A stretch of DNA of 64,000 nt from Caballeronia sp. dw_19 (lineage in GTDB: Bacteria; Pseudomonadota; Gammaproteobacteria; Burkholderiales; Burkholderiaceae), in NCBI RefSeq assembly GCF_018449515.1, contig NZ_JAAVUQ010000005.1, positions 62,001-126,000 on the forward strand, written 5' to 3'. Positions 34,464 to 44,415 of this stretch are shown here, in pieces. A program made the position numbers and the translations under genes. Position 1 is the stretch's first letter, and each line of letters begins with the position of its first letter. The notes beneath the pieces are model-generated. The model made no database searches, was not told where the DNA came from, and was given only the letters and a program-made list of their open reading frames with translations.

Positions 34464-35375
34464 TCACGACACCACGAAATCCCTGCGCCGTGTGAGCGCG
34501 ATTTCAATACCGTCGCCCAGCAGCGCGTGCACCGCGTTTTCGATGCCAATGCACAGTGCGCCCAGCGCCAGATCGTTGGGGTCGAGCCCAAACGGCTCTT
34601 CAAGCTCTGCCGCGAGCGACTCAATGGCCGTGAATGTGTAGGCAACGAATACTGAAAAAAGCGGCGTGAAACTACCTAAACTGCCAACCAGACTAAACGG
34701 CAGCAACGCGCAAAAGAAATGGACGGTACGGTGGATCATCACCGAATAGGCAAACGGCATCGGCGTACTGTCGATGCGCTCACAGCCGCCAAGAGCCGCC
34801 GAGAGTCGGTTGAAATTTTCGTCAAACGCGAGCATCCGATAACCATCGAACGCGCCCTCCCGAGCGCGTGCCTGCACCCAGCCGCTGAGTTCAAGCAGCA
34901 ACACCGCGGGTCGCTGGGGCGCGGCCTCGATACGCATCGCCAGTTCGGTGGGCAGCAGACGATGCAGATCGTCATGCGAGTCGGTGCCTCGTAACTGATG
35001 CCGCAGCGCGTGCGCGAATGCGACCAGCAATGCGCCGAATGCCTGCGCATCCGGGCTCGCGCATGCCGGTTGCGGAAAAGTGAGCGCCTGGCGCATGAGC
35101 GAACGCGATGCGATCAACAGTTGCCCCCACAGCTTGCGCCCTTCCCAATAGCGGTCGTAGGCGGCTTTGTTGCGAAAGCCCAAGAACACGGCGAGCGAAA
35201 TGCCGATCAGCCCGAACGGCTCCGGGCTCAAAAGCCAGTTGCGGTGATCGTGCAACCACAAAGCCACCAACGATAAGGCGAAGACCAACGACAACCGCGG
35301 AATCAACCCTGGCAGCACGGACCCCCGCCAAGCCGTCAATGCCCTCAGCCAGTGCAGCGGCGGTCGTACGATCAT
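34464..35375 (-). CDS. bestrophin-family channel protein
   Basis: 303 residues with four hydrophobic stretches and the family signature near the N-terminus: PPLHWLRALTAWRGSVLPGL, GISLAVFLGFRNKAAYDRYWEGRKLWG (about 78-104) and the C-terminal EEPFGLDPNDLALGALC. Bacterial bestrophins are pentameric inner-membrane ion channels. It lies 56 bases after the ydeP-like gene on the same strand and may be the last gene of the cyd operon. Confidence 0.9.
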   Translation of the reverse strand: MIVRPPLHWLRALTAWRGSVLPGLIPRLSLVFALSLVALWLHDHRNWLLSPEPFGLIGISLAVFLGFRNKAAYDRYWEGRKLWGQLLIASRSLMRQALTFPQPACASPDAQAFGALLVAFAHALRHQLRGTDSHDDLHRLLPTELAMRIEAAPQRPAVLLLELSGWVQARAREGAFDGYRMLAFDENFNRLSAALGGCERIDSTPMPFAYSVMIHRTVHFFCALLPFSLVGSLGSFTPLFSVFVAYTFTAIESLAAELEEPFGLDPNDLALGALCIGIENAVHALLGDGIEIALTRRRDFVVS

Positions 35376-35431
35376 AATCGCCCCGAGAACTTACCATCGC
35401 AGTGCCGGCGCCAAACCGACGCCGGCACTCA

Positions 35432-37717
35432 TCAAACCGCCCGGCGCGAGATGCGAACCGGGATCGACTTATAAGACGGCGTGCCGCAGGCCTTATCGAA
35501 GTAGTCGAGCGGCAAGAGCACGTTCGCTTCCGGATAGTAGGCCCCCACAGAGCCGCTGGCGATCTTGTAGGCGATCACCGTATATCCAACCAGCCGTCTC
35601 GGGCTATCGGAAGGCAGCGCCGTCTCGACATCGACGAGATCTCCGTGCTCCAGGCTCTGCGCGGCCAAATCCTCTTCACTCATGAAGATCACGTCGCGCC
35701 GCCCGAACACGCCGCGGTAGCGATCGTCAAGCCCATAAATCGTGGTGTTGTATTGGTCGTGGCTGCGCAGTGTCGTGAGCTTCAGCACGTCGGCACCACC
35801 GGTTTGCGGATCTTCGATCACGCCTTGGAATGCAATGAATTCCGCTTTGCCTGAGGAGGTCGGCCAAACACGCTCGGTAGGTGGCAACGACAAACGAAAG
35901 CCGCCAGGCGTGCGGATACGTGCGTTGAAATCGGCGAAATCGGGGAAAACCGCTTCGATCCCATCGCGAATCCGGTCGTAATCGGCGACCATCCCCAGCC
36001 AGTCGACCTTGCTCTGCGGCAGCGTTGCATGGGCCATGCCACCGATGATGCTGACCTCGGAGCGCAGATGTTCCGAAGCCGGCGGCAGCTTGCCGCGCGA
36101 AGCATGGACCATAGACATGGAATCCTCGACCGTGATCGATTGCGGCCCCTCCGACTGCACGTCCTGCTCGGTACGTCCCAGGCACGGAAAAAGAATCGAC
36201 TCCCGGCCCACCAGCAGATGCGTACGATTGAGCTTGGTGCCGATATGCACGGTGAGGTCCAGCGTATGCATGGCCGGGAAACATTGCTCGGCATCGGGCA
36301 GCGCCACCACGAGGTTGCCACCCAGGCACACCAGCACCTTGGAACGCCCATCGATGATCGCCTGCATGGCCCGGACCGCGTCGTGGCCATGCGCTTCAGG
36401 CGGCTTGAACCCGAATACTCGTTCGATCCTGGTGAGCATGTCCGCCGACGGTTTCTCGGTGATCCCGACCGTGCGATCGCCTTGCACGTTGGAATGGCCG
36501 CGCAGAGGGCAGATACCGGCTCCCGGCTTGCCGATATTCCCGCGCAGCAAAAGCAGGTTCGCGATCTGATGCACGTTCGAGGTGCCGGTACTGTGCTGCG
36601 TGATCCCCATGCCGTAGGTCACGATCGTAGCGTTCGATTTGGCATAGGCCTGCGCCACCGCTTCGAGAGCCGCTTTCGGCAATCCGCTGGCGGCTTCGAT
36701 ATTCGGCCATGGCGTTGCGCGCAGATCCTCGGCGAAGGCCTCATAACCGTGCGTGTGGGTCGCGATAAAATCATGATCCAGAACCGTGCTGCCCGGACCC
36801 GCATCGGCATCGAGCGCAATCAGCGCCTTCATGATGCCTTTCAACGCGGCAGCGTCCCCACCGACCTTCACTTGGTAATAAGACGAAGCGATCGGCGTGG
36901 AGCCGAAGGTCACCATCTCCATCGCGTTCTGCGGATCGGCAAAACGTTCGAGCGCCCGTTCGCGCAGCGGGTTGAATACGATGATGGGCACGCCGCGCCG
37001 CGCGACTTCATGCAGCGTGCCCATCATGCGTGGATGGTTGGTGCCGGGGTTATGGCCCATCGCGATGATCATCTCGCACTGGTCAAAATCGTCGAGCGAC
37101 ACCGTGCCCTTGCCGATCCCGATCGACTGGGGCAGGCCCACGCTGGTGGCCTCGTGGCACATATTCGAGCAATCGGGGAAATTGTTCGTGCCGTACTCAC
37201 GCGCAAACAATTGATAAAGGAACGCGGCTTCGTTGGAAGCACGACCGGACGTGTAGAACTCAGCCATGTTCGGGTCGGGCAACGCTCGCAGCACCTCCCC
37301 GATGCGGGCAAAAGCCGCGTCCCAGCCGATGGGCTTGTAGGTGTCGCTGGCGCGGTCATACGCCATCGGGTGAGTCAGCCGGCCTTCATTTTCCAGTTCG
37401 AAGTCGGTGCGCTCCAGCAGTGACGAAACCGTATGCGCGGCGAAGAACTCGGGCAGCACGCGCTTCTTGGTCGCCTCCCAGGTTACTGCCTTCGCGCCGT
37501 TTTCGCAGAATTGAAAGGTCGACGTGTGCTCCTTGTCCGGCCACGCGCAGCCAGGGCAATCGAACCCGTCGGGCTTGTTGGTCCGAAACAGCGTGATTGG
37601 TGCCTCGATGGTTTCCATCTGCTCGCGCACCGCTTTGGCGGTGGCTCCCAAAGCACCCCAGCCGCCCGCCGGACTATCGTATCGTTTGATTCCTCGAACG
37701 TTGCGTTGCTCAGACAT
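35432..37717 (-). CDS. FdhF/YdeP-type molybdopterin oxidoreductase
   Basis: 761 residues from ATG 37717, preceded at five bases by GGAGG; a GTG at 37729 would contain that ribosome site. An N-terminal cysteine pair (FDCPGCAWPD) replaces the full four-Cys Fe-S motif of formate dehydrogenases, and the large Mo-bis-MGD domains are recognisable (ASNEAAFLYQLFAREYGTNN, CSNMCHEATSVGLPQSIGIG, RGHSNVQGDRTVGI). The C-terminal molybdopterin dinucleotide-binding domain is complete. This is the YdeP group, linked to acid resistance in E. coli but without a known reaction. It follows cydABX in one unit, 12 bases after the small ORF, suggesting electron transfer to quinol. Confidence 0.9.
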   Translation of the reverse strand: MSEQRNVRGIKRYDSPAGGWGALGATAKAVREQMETIEAPITLFRTNKPDGFDCPGCAWPDKEHTSTFQFCENGAKAVTWEATKKRVLPEFFAAHTVSSLLERTDFELENEGRLTHPMAYDRASDTYKPIGWDAAFARIGEVLRALPDPNMAEFYTSGRASNEAAFLYQLFAREYGTNNFPDCSNMCHEATSVGLPQSIGIGKGTVSLDDFDQCEMIIAMGHNPGTNHPRMMGTLHEVARRGVPIIVFNPLRERALERFADPQNAMEMVTFGSTPIASSYYQVKVGGDAAALKGIMKALIALDADAGPGSTVLDHDFIATHTHGYEAFAEDLRATPWPNIEAASGLPKAALEAVAQAYAKSNATIVTYGMGITQHSTGTSNVHQIANLLLLRGNIGKPGAGICPLRGHSNVQGDRTVGITEKPSADMLTRIERVFGFKPPEAHGHDAVRAMQAIIDGRSKVLVCLGGNLVVALPDAEQCFPAMHTLDLTVHIGTKLNRTHLLVGRESILFPCLGRTEQDVQSEGPQSITVEDSMSMVHASRGKLPPASEHLRSEVSIIGGMAHATLPQSKVDWLGMVADYDRIRDGIEAVFPDFADFNARIRTPGGFRLSLPPTERVWPTSSGKAEFIAFQGVIEDPQTGGADVLKLTTLRSHDQYNTTIYGLDDRYRGVFGRRDVIFMSEEDLAAQSLEHGDLVDVETALPSDSPRRLVGYTVIAYKIASGSVGAYYPEANVLLPLDYFDKACGTPSYKSIPVRISRRAV

Positions 37718-37729
37718 TTCAGCCTCCAC

Positions 37730-37852
37730 TTAGCGCATTGCCATATGCATCAATACTTCGAACGGCAGTGCCAGCAGCAGCGCGCCGCCGACACCGATAC
37801 ACCATAAGGCCACGAACCAAAAAGCCCGGCGCAGTCTGCGACCTTTAAGCAT
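37730..37852 (-). CDS. small DUF2474-like membrane peptide of the bd oxidase (CydX-like)
   Basis: Only 40 residues: a basic N-terminus (MLKGRRLRRAFWF), one hydrophobic helix (WCIGVGGALLLALP) and FEVLMHMAMR. The size, the position directly after cydB (19 bases) and the basic-helix layout match DUF2474/CydX-type subunits, which stabilise cytochrome bd. It stops 12 bases before the ydeP-like start, so all four genes form one tight unit. Confidence 0.72.
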   Translation of the reverse strand: MLKGRRLRRAFWFVALWCIGVGGALLLALPFEVLMHMAMR

Positions 37853-37871
37853 AGGCGGGAATGAATACGCG

Positions 37872-38873
37872 TTAATGATATTGAGCGCCCTGTTGCACTT
37901 TCTTCCTGAAGATCCAGTAGCCCGCCGTGGTATAGACTAGGATCATGGGCAGGATGACGACCGCGCCGACCAGCGTGAACACTTGGCTTGAACGCGGTGC
38001 CGCCGCATCCGCCAGCGTGATCGTGAACGGTATCGCGTAAGGCCAGACACTGACCAGTAAGCCGATGTAGCCGAGCAGCACCAGCAGCAGGGTCAGGACA
38101 AAAGCGGTTTTTTCAAGACGCCTCCGAATCGCGATAAACATGCCGATCGCAACGATCGCCACTAGAAATGGCACTACGATCAGCCGCGAAAACAAGCCGG
38201 ACTGGAACCACCGCTGCATGATCTGCACACTGATCATCGGCGTCCATATCGACACCCCTATGATGAAGACCAGCAACACCACGGTCAGCGGCGCGACCAG
38301 GCGATACAGGCGCCGTTGCAGGTCACCTTCCGTTTTCATGATCAACCAGCACGCACCGAGCAAAGAATAGGTGGCCATCAAGCCCAGGCCGGTAAGCACG
38401 TTGAACGGCTGCAGCCAAAAGAACGAATCACCGGAGAACGATGCATTCGTGACCGGGATGCCTTGCAGGTAAGCCCCGAGGATGACCCCTTGGAAAAAAG
38501 CTGCGCCCGCAGATCCGGCGATGAAGGACAAATCCCAAAGCTGCTTGGTACGCTTCGCCTTACCGCGGATCTCGAACGAGACGCCGCGAAAAATCAGGCA
38601 CACCAGCATCATCACGATGGGAAGATACAACGCCGACAGCGCGACACCATAGGCGACCGGAAACGCTGCATAGAGCGCAGCGCCGCCGAGCACCAGCCAG
38701 GTTTCGTTGCCGTCCCAGACGGGTGCAACGCTGTGAATCATCATGTTGCGTTCTTCTTCGTCGGGGAAGACTGGGAAGATCAGTCCGATCCCCAGATCGA
38801 ATCCATCGAGCGCCACATAGACGAACAATCCAAAAGCGATGATCGCGGCCCAAGCTGTCGTGATGCCCATCAT
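37872..38873 (-). CDS. cydB: cytochrome bd-type quinol oxidase subunit II (CydB)
   Basis: 333 residues, eight or nine membrane helices. Family landmarks are the N-terminal WAAIIAFGLFVYVALDGFDLGIGL, the PVWDGNETWLVLGGAALYAAFP block (about residues 50-70) and RGVSFEIRGKAK. It is shorter than E. coli CydB (379), as is usual for the cyanide-insensitive oxidase branch. Starts 14 bases after the cydA stop. Confidence 0.93.
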   Translation of the reverse strand: MMGITTAWAAIIAFGLFVYVALDGFDLGIGLIFPVFPDEEERNMMIHSVAPVWDGNETWLVLGGAALYAAFPVAYGVALSALYLPIVMMLVCLIFRGVSFEIRGKAKRTKQLWDLSFIAGSAGAAFFQGVILGAYLQGIPVTNASFSGDSFFWLQPFNVLTGLGLMATYSLLGACWLIMKTEGDLQRRLYRLVAPLTVVLLVFIIGVSIWTPMISVQIMQRWFQSGLFSRLIVVPFLVAIVAIGMFIAIRRRLEKTAFVLTLLLVLLGYIGLLVSVWPYAIPFTITLADAAAPRSSQVFTLVGAVVILPMILVYTTAGYWIFRKKVQQGAQYH

Positions 38874-38887
38874 GTGGCTCCGTTGTG

Positions 38888-40276
38888 TTACTCAACCGCC
38901 GACATCGGCCGGCGACCGCTGTGGCCAGCGTCGAGGTCGCGGATCGACGAGGGCAGAGCTCGGCTCGGCGACGGGCCCTGCAAAAGCAGCCGGAATATGT
39001 AATAAATGCCCGTGCCAAAGACCACGCAGTAAACGACGATAAACGCCATCAGCGCCAGGCTGACCGCTTGGGCCGAGATCGGAGATAGCGCATCGACCGT
39101 CCGCATCACGCCATACACCACCCATGGCTGGCGTCCCATCTCGGTCGTCACCCAGCCGGCGAGCAGCGCGATCAGGCCCGTTGGTCCCATCAGCAATACG
39201 AAGCGTTGGTAGAGCCGGTTCTCGAACAAGCGTCCACCGCGTCTGAGCAGCAAGCCGAGTAGCGCCAGTAGCGCCATCAGGATCCCAAGCCCAGCCATCA
39301 GACGGAAGGTCCAGAAGATGACCGAGGAGTTCGGCCTGTCCTCTTTAGGAAACTCCTTGAGGCCTTGAATCTCGCCATCCCAGCTATGCGTAAGGATCAG
39401 GCTACCGAGATGCGGCACCTGTATGGCGTAGCGCGTGACCTCGGCATTCATGTCGGGAAAGCCGACGAGGTTCAGCGCCGTGCCGCCATGTTCAGTTTCC
39501 CACAGCCCTTCGATGGCGGCGATTTTTGCGGGCTGGTATTTGCGCGTGTTCAAGCCATGCTGGTCGCCGACCAGTATCTGGATGGGAGCCAGCGCGAGGA
39601 GCAGCCAAAGCGCCATTGAATACATGGTTTTTACCGCGGGGTCGCGCCGCCCTTTGAGCAGATGCCAGGCACCGGTGGCTGCCACGATCAGCGCCACCAC
39701 GATGAAGGTGGCGATCGCCATGTGGGACAGGCGATACGGAAAGGACGGATTGAAGATGATCTTGAACCAGTCCTGTGGCACCACGTGACCGTTCTCGACC
39801 GTGAAACCCTGCGGCGTTTGCATCCAGCTATTGGACGAAAGTATCCAGAAAGTCGAAATCAATGTCCCGATAGCTACCAGGACGGTCGCGGCGAAATGGG
39901 CGACGCGGCCGACTTTCTCCCACCCGAACAGCATGACGCCGAGGAAACCCGCCTCAAGGAAAAATGCGGTCATGACCTCGTAGGTCAGCAGAGGGCCTGT
40001 GATAGGTCCGGCGAATTTCGAAAACCCCGCCCAATTGGTGCCGAACTGGTAGGCCATGACGACGCCCGACACGACACCCATGCCGAAACCGATCGCGAAT
40101 ATTTTCGACCAGTACAGGCAGAGGTCTTTGTAGTGCTCCTTGCCCGTCTTCAGCCAAGCACCTTCGAGTACAGCGATAAAACTAGCCAAGCCTATGCTTA
40201 TCGCCGGGAAGACGATGTGGAACGAAACCGTGAACGCGAACTGCACTCTCGAAAGGTCTAATGCGCTGAGGTTCAT
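38888..40276 (-). CDS. cydA: cytochrome bd-type quinol oxidase subunit I, cyanide-insensitive type (CydA/CioA)
   Basis: 462 residues from ATG 40276 (MNLSALDLSRVQFAFTVSFHIVFP, the normal start with axial His in SFHIVFP); a longer start at 40306 has no family support. It binds the b- and d-type hemes and oxidises quinol while reducing oxygen to water in the inner membrane. The quinol loop lacks the long Q-loop insertion of E. coli CydA (short stretch after LNTRKYQPAKIAAIEGLW), and GWVTTEMGRQPW is present, both as in CioA. First gene of the cydAB-X-ydeP unit. Confidence 0.93.
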   Translation of the reverse strand: MNLSALDLSRVQFAFTVSFHIVFPAISIGLASFIAVLEGAWLKTGKEHYKDLCLYWSKIFAIGFGMGVVSGVVMAYQFGTNWAGFSKFAGPITGPLLTYEVMTAFFLEAGFLGVMLFGWEKVGRVAHFAATVLVAIGTLISTFWILSSNSWMQTPQGFTVENGHVVPQDWFKIIFNPSFPYRLSHMAIATFIVVALIVAATGAWHLLKGRRDPAVKTMYSMALWLLLALAPIQILVGDQHGLNTRKYQPAKIAAIEGLWETEHGGTALNLVGFPDMNAEVTRYAIQVPHLGSLILTHSWDGEIQGLKEFPKEDRPNSSVIFWTFRLMAGLGILMALLALLGLLLRRGGRLFENRLYQRFVLLMGPTGLIALLAGWVTTEMGRQPWVVYGVMRTVDALSPISAQAVSLALMAFIVVYCVVFGTGIYYIFRLLLQGPSPSRALPSSIRDLDAGHSGRRPMSAVE

Positions 40277-40463
40277 GACTGGGGTTCCGGTGAACACGCA
40301 CATCAAACATGCGTCACATCAACGTGCACTGCTGATCATCGAACTCCACTCACTGCATCGGGCAAATGGCGCCGAGCATCGGTTTCAGGCACGCTTCCGA
40401 TCGGCGCGCATGTACCGACCGGAGCGGGGATGTTTGACTAAGCCACGCCGCAGCTGACGAACC

Positions 40464-41456
40464 TCAGGTCGACAGGAACGCGAGCAGGTCCGCGTTCACC
40501 TGATCCGCGTGCGTCGTACACATGCCGTGCGGCGCGCCAGGGTAGATTTTGAGTGTGGCGTTCTTGATGATCTTCGCGGACTTGCGCCCCGAAATGTCGA
40601 GTGGCACGATCTGGTCGGCGTCGCCCTGGAGGATCAGCGTCGGCACATCAATCTTCGCTAGATCGGGGGTGTAGTCAACTTCGGAGAATTGCTTGATGCA
40701 CTCGTATTGCCCGAGGATCGAACCCAACATGCCTTCGCGCCAGAACTCGTCGATAACGCCTTGCGAAATCTTCGCGTCCGGGCGGTTATAGCCGTAGAAC
40801 AGCCCGGCGAGATCCCGGTAGAATTGTGAGCGATTGCCTGCGACGCCCGCGCGAATGCCGTCGAACACAGCGATTGGCAGCCCGTCGGGATTCGCCTCGG
40901 TCTTCAACATCAGTGGAGGCACGGCGCCGATCAGGACCATCTTTGCCACGCGCTTCGAGCCGTGCCGCCCGACATAGCGTGCAATTTCTCCACCGCCGGT
41001 CGAGTGCCCCACCAACGTGACGTCCTTCAGGTCAAGCGTGTCGATGACAGTCGCGAGGTCGTCCGCGTAGGTGTCTATGTCGTTGCCGTGACCAGGTTGG
41101 TCCGAACGGCCGTTACCTCGGCGGTCATGAGCGATCACACGATAGCCCTTCTGCACGAGAAAGAGCATCTGGGGATCCCATGCGTCCGCATCCAGCGGCC
41201 ACCCGTGAGAAAAGACAACAGGACGACCGCTACCCCAATCCTTGAAATAGATTTGCGTACCGTCTTTCGTCGTGACTGTGTTCATTTTATGCGTGCCTTT
41301 TTGGTGAAGGGAATGTGCGTTGTGTGCCTCGGCACTCTCCCCCGTCGCTGCAAATACGGGCGTGCCGACAACTGCGGCGGCGGCACCCGCGCCAGCGCTG
41401 GCGAGCAACATCCGGCGACGGCCTGAGGAAAATGCGTTTTCAATCGAGTCGTTCAT
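40464..41456 (-). CDS. Tat-secreted alpha/beta hydrolase (chloroperoxidase-like)
   Basis: 330 residues from ATG 41456, chosen because GGAGAG lies four bases before it; the frame continues to 41630 without support. Twin-arginine leader [12 protein letters not shown] (residues 10-21) ending near AFAA. The hydrolase core shows the oxyanion region SHGWPLDAD, the nucleophile GHSTGGGE (Ser), the acid in GDADQIVP and the His in PGAPHGMC. This fits the non-heme haloperoxidase/esterase branch; a true haloperoxidase activity is not implied. Its promoter would lie upstream of 41456; no regulator is adjacent. Confidence 0.9.
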   Translation of the reverse strand: MNDSIENAFSSGRRRMLLASAGAGAAAAVVGTPVFAATGESAEAHNAHSLHQKGTHKMNTVTTKDGTQIYFKDWGSGRPVVFSHGWPLDADAWDPQMLFLVQKGYRVIAHDRRGNGRSDQPGHGNDIDTYADDLATVIDTLDLKDVTLVGHSTGGGEIARYVGRHGSKRVAKMVLIGAVPPLMLKTEANPDGLPIAVFDGIRAGVAGNRSQFYRDLAGLFYGYNRPDAKISQGVIDEFWREGMLGSILGQYECIKQFSEVDYTPDLAKIDVPTLILQGDADQIVPLDISGRKSAKIIKNATLKIYPGAPHGMCTTHADQVNADLLAFLST

Positions 41457-42092
41457 GAAGCTCTCCATACTGAACACATGGGTGAAATACAAGCCTGTCT
41501 GCAACGCCATTGCACCCATTGGCGGCGGTGTATCAGGGAAACCAACCAGTTGAAGATCGCACGACGCCCGAACGGTCCGCGGCCACCTACGGATCACTCG
41601 CCTGCACAGCGCGGCAGCGTTCCGATTCATTCAATTCGGCATCGCCGCGCAATCGGAGACCCGTTAGCTGCGCTGTCCCGCAGCTTCCAAGATGAGTGGG
41701 GTGATCTCGTCGGATGAGAGATCTTAGAGTAGGGATACCGCAACTGATGCTGCGCGTGTGTTCTGAAACAGGCACAACGATTTCCTGCTTCGTGCTTCCA
41801 CAGCTTGCATTAAGTTGATCGCCCCGATGCGTGGCAAGCTATGGATCATTAGCTAGGACAAGTCGGATTTACCGGCCATGCATCGTGTGACGTCGCGGGT
41901 GCTCGCATTTCTCGAACTTAATTTCGGGACAACCCCTGGCAACCGTCGTCGACTGTCAGACGCAAATACGCCTGTTGCGTATTTGCGAGGCCGGGCCGGC
42001 AATCCATCGCGTTGGCTATATTTAGGGCTTTCAACGGATCCGCTTGTGGGGTGAAACCTCAACAGACCCATTCTTCACCAAGGAGATTTCTC
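41457..42092. other. intergenic region between the hydrolase and the DUF1348 gene
   Basis: About 635 bases with only short, unconvincing frames. The hydrolase promoter should lie near 41460-41600; the DUF1348 promoter near its right end. An 11-bp hairpin at 41961-41987 is the only clear structure. Confidence 0.5.
41961..41987. promoter_or_regulatory. 11-bp perfect inverted repeat upstream of the DUF1348 gene
   Basis: CGCAAATACGC (41961-41971) and GCGTATTTGCG (41977-41987) pair exactly around CTGTT. No T-run follows, so it is more likely an operator than a terminator. It lies 105 bases before ATG 42093. Confidence 0.6.
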
Positions 42093-42566
42093 ATGTCGAA
42101 GGAACAACACCCCCTGCTCCCGCCCTTCAACGAAGAGACGGCCAAGCAAAAAGTTCGGATGGCCGAAGATGGCTGGAATACGCGAGATCCCGAAAAGGTT
42201 AAGCTGGTGTACACCCTCGACAGCCGATGGCGGAACCGCGCCGAATTTGCAACGGGGCGCCCGGCTATCGTCGCCCTGCTTACCCGCAAATGGCAGCGTG
42301 AACTTGATTACCGCCTGATCAAAGAGCTTTGGGCATTCACAGGCAACCGGATTGCGGTGCGGTTCGCTTACGAGTGGCACGACGACGCACAAAACTGGTT
42401 TCGCTCGTATGGTAATGAAAACTGGGAGTTCGACGAAACCGGTTTGATGGCCGTCCGACACGCTTCCATCAACGATCTTCCAATTGAGGCTAAAGACCGC
42501 CTGTTTCATTGGGCGCTGGGGCGCCCCCCCGACGACCATGAAGGCTTAAGCGATCTCGGTCTTTAG
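42093..42566 (+). CDS. DUF1348 (NTF2-fold) family protein
   Basis: 157 residues from ATG 42093 with AAGGAG at 42080-42085. Conserved DUF1348 pattern: [60 protein letters not shown] and [21 protein letters not shown], ending in LPI....[13 protein letters not shown]. Small NTF2-fold protein of unknown reaction. The 3' end overlaps the convergent AraC gene by 77 bases. Confidence 0.9.
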   Translation: MSKEQHPLLPPFNEETAKQKVRMAEDGWNTRDPEKVKLVYTLDSRWRNRAEFATGRPAIVALLTRKWQRELDYRLIKELWAFTGNRIAVRFAYEWHDDAQNWFRSYGNENWEFDETGLMAVRHASINDLPIEAKDRLFHWALGRPPDDHEGLSDLGL

Positions 42567-43521
42567 AATCCGGAGAAACCGCAGGGCATTGAGATGCGAA
42601 GTCCGAGGGAGACATCCCGAATTCCCGCCTGAAAACATGGCAAAAATGTGAGGTACTGACAAACCCGCAACCAAATGCGATTTCCTTGACCTGACGATTC
42701 GTTTCGGTAAGCATCTGCGACGCAAGCTCAAGGCGCAAGGACATCAAATAGCGCATTGGCGTTTGGCCGGTTGTTCTAAACGCGCGAGTCAGGTAGTTCG
42801 GCGATATGTTCATCTCCCGTGCGATCCTGGACATGTTCAGATCGGGATTTCGGGCGAGGCGCCTGATTACCTGCTTCGCGCGCAGTACCAAGGTCATTGC
42901 GCTGGTTCGTCTATGTCCGGACTTCGATCCCTCATTGAATATCACGTCCAGCAAATCGAGACACAGATCCGACATGCGTTTCCCCAGCTCGCTGCTAATC
43001 GCCCCCCGCTGCAGCGCGAGCAGAAGGACAAAGTCGCGCACGGCCAGGACGTCCGGTGAACTCGAATCGCCAAGATGAACATCATGAAAGCTATAGGGCA
43101 ATCCGCGATCACGCAAAGCCTGCTTCGGTAGTCGCAGCACAGTGACCGATGACTGCTCGCCAAAATATTCAGCGTAGGCGTGCAGCGGATCGACAGCGAG
43201 CACACTCTGCTGGCCGAACGTTCGTGTGCTTCCGTTCTGCTCTATTGAAATGGAGCCGCGCTTGATCATCTTCAGAAAAAGGTGCTCCCCGTTCCAGCAG
43301 GCGTTCTCCTGAAGAGTAGGCGATACGGCCTGATGCGCCATGTCCAGATCTAAAACCAGGAACTCCCCGAGTTGCCGCTGCTGGATCTTGCAATCCGCTG
43401 AACGAGAATCGTGGAGCCGACACTTCATTCCATAGCGATGCAGCATGGTAGATGTCCACCGATGCCGGTGAGCCAGGTCAGTTGTCTGCTCCGTATTCAA
43501 GCTGATGATATTTTCTAACAC
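42490..43521 (-). CDS. AraC family transcriptional regulator
   Basis: 343 residues: an AraC-binding-like sensor domain (residues about 40-180, [18 protein letters not shown]) and two helix-turn-helix motifs near the C-terminus ([45 protein letters not shown]). The last about 35 residues (after [10 protein letters not shown]) are low in conservation and overlap the DUF1348 gene on the other strand, so the original C-terminus may have been shorter. Convergent with DUF1348, and therefore probably a regulator of something else, or of that gene from a distance. Confidence 0.88.
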   Translation of the reverse strand: MLENIISLNTEQTTDLAHRHRWTSTMLHRYGMKCRLHDSRSADCKIQQRQLGEFLVLDLDMAHQAVSPTLQENACWNGEHLFLKMIKRGSISIEQNGSTRTFGQQSVLAVDPLHAYAEYFGEQSSVTVLRLPKQALRDRGLPYSFHDVHLGDSSSPDVLAVRDFVLLLALQRGAISSELGKRMSDLCLDLLDVIFNEGSKSGHRRTSAMTLVLRAKQVIRRLARNPDLNMSRIAREMNISPNYLTRAFRTTGQTPMRYLMSLRLELASQMLTETNRQVKEIAFGCGFVSTSHFCHVFRREFGMSPSDFASQCPAVSPDSKDRDRLSLHGRRGGAPAPNETGGL

Positions 43522-43824
43522 GATGGCTTTCCAATAGACGTTTCATAAGACGATTTCAGCCCCGCAATTCAGACACGCCGTAGCTTTTCCGCCTCCCCGA
43601 CTCGTCGCCAGCGTGTGCAAGAACGCGAAGGAAAAACGTGTGCGCTTTCCTTCGATGGTCGACCAGGTGGATCGCTGAGCAAAGCATGTGCAGCTTCATC
43701 GATGGCTGTCACCCTGAAACGCGAAAAGGCAATGATAGGCTTCAACAAAAAGGTTTTGACACACTCTTAGGTGAGTAGCCTACGGGAATCGCACCCGCAA
43801 GCCCTCGCAGGTAGGGTATCGAGA
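43522..43824. other. intergenic region upstream of the AraC gene
   Basis: About 300 bases with no supported gene. It should contain the AraC gene promoter near 43530-43600; the right part abuts the LysR pseudogene. Confidence 0.45.
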
Positions 43825-44396
43825 ACTGGCGCGCACACTGGTACCTGCGCCGACACCCGCACATGTGCATCGACCTCGTCACCGAAGGCGGACTGATCGA
43901 AATCGTCGCGGATGGCTTCGACGCGGGAATCCGCCGCGCCGATCTCGTGCCACGCGACATGGTCGCGATTCCGATGGGGCAACCGTTCCAGATGGCCGTC
44001 GTGGGATAACCGGCGTATTTCGCCGGTCGCGAGAAACCGTCATCGCCGGGCGATCTTGCGGCGCATCGCTGTATCCGCGCGCGGCAGCCTAGTGGTGCGG
44101 CCGTCGGCTGGGAATTCGTCCGTCATGGCGAGCCGTTGACCGTCAACGTGAACGACCCGCTGCTGCTGGACGAACCCACGCTGATGCACACCGCGGCGCG
44201 TGACGGCCTCGGCCTCGCAATGCTCGCGGACTGGTACGTTAAGGACGATCTGGAGCGCGGCACGCTCGTGCGCGTGCTGGGAGATTGGTCGCCGACTTAT
44301 CCCGCACTTTGCCTTTATTACTCGGGATGCCGGAACCTGCCTCTGCCGTTGCGGGCGCTAGTCGACTTGATCCGGGAAATGGGTGGAATACTCTGA
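43825..44396 (+). pseudogene. LysR regulator remnant (C-terminal effector domain with in-frame stop)
   Basis: A continuous frame reads [37 protein letters not shown], then a TAA at 44007-44009 after VVG, and resumes as PAYFAGREKP..., LDEPTLMHTAARDGLGLAML and a C-terminal LPLPLRALVDLIREMGGIL. This is the LysR effector-binding domain in the same order and style as the intact LysR protein encoded at 28871-29824. The N-terminal winged helix is absent and the stop falls where the family has VVGSPAYF. So it is a broken, 5'-truncated gene; the rest of the frame is intact. Confidence 0.8.
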
Positions 44397-44415
44397 CAAG
44401 TCGATAGCGAGCCAA

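Noticed and set aside
36029-37423. Plus-strand open frame of 464 codons opposite the YdeP-type gene
   Set aside because: Shadow of a well supported molybdoenzyme; no family features of its own.
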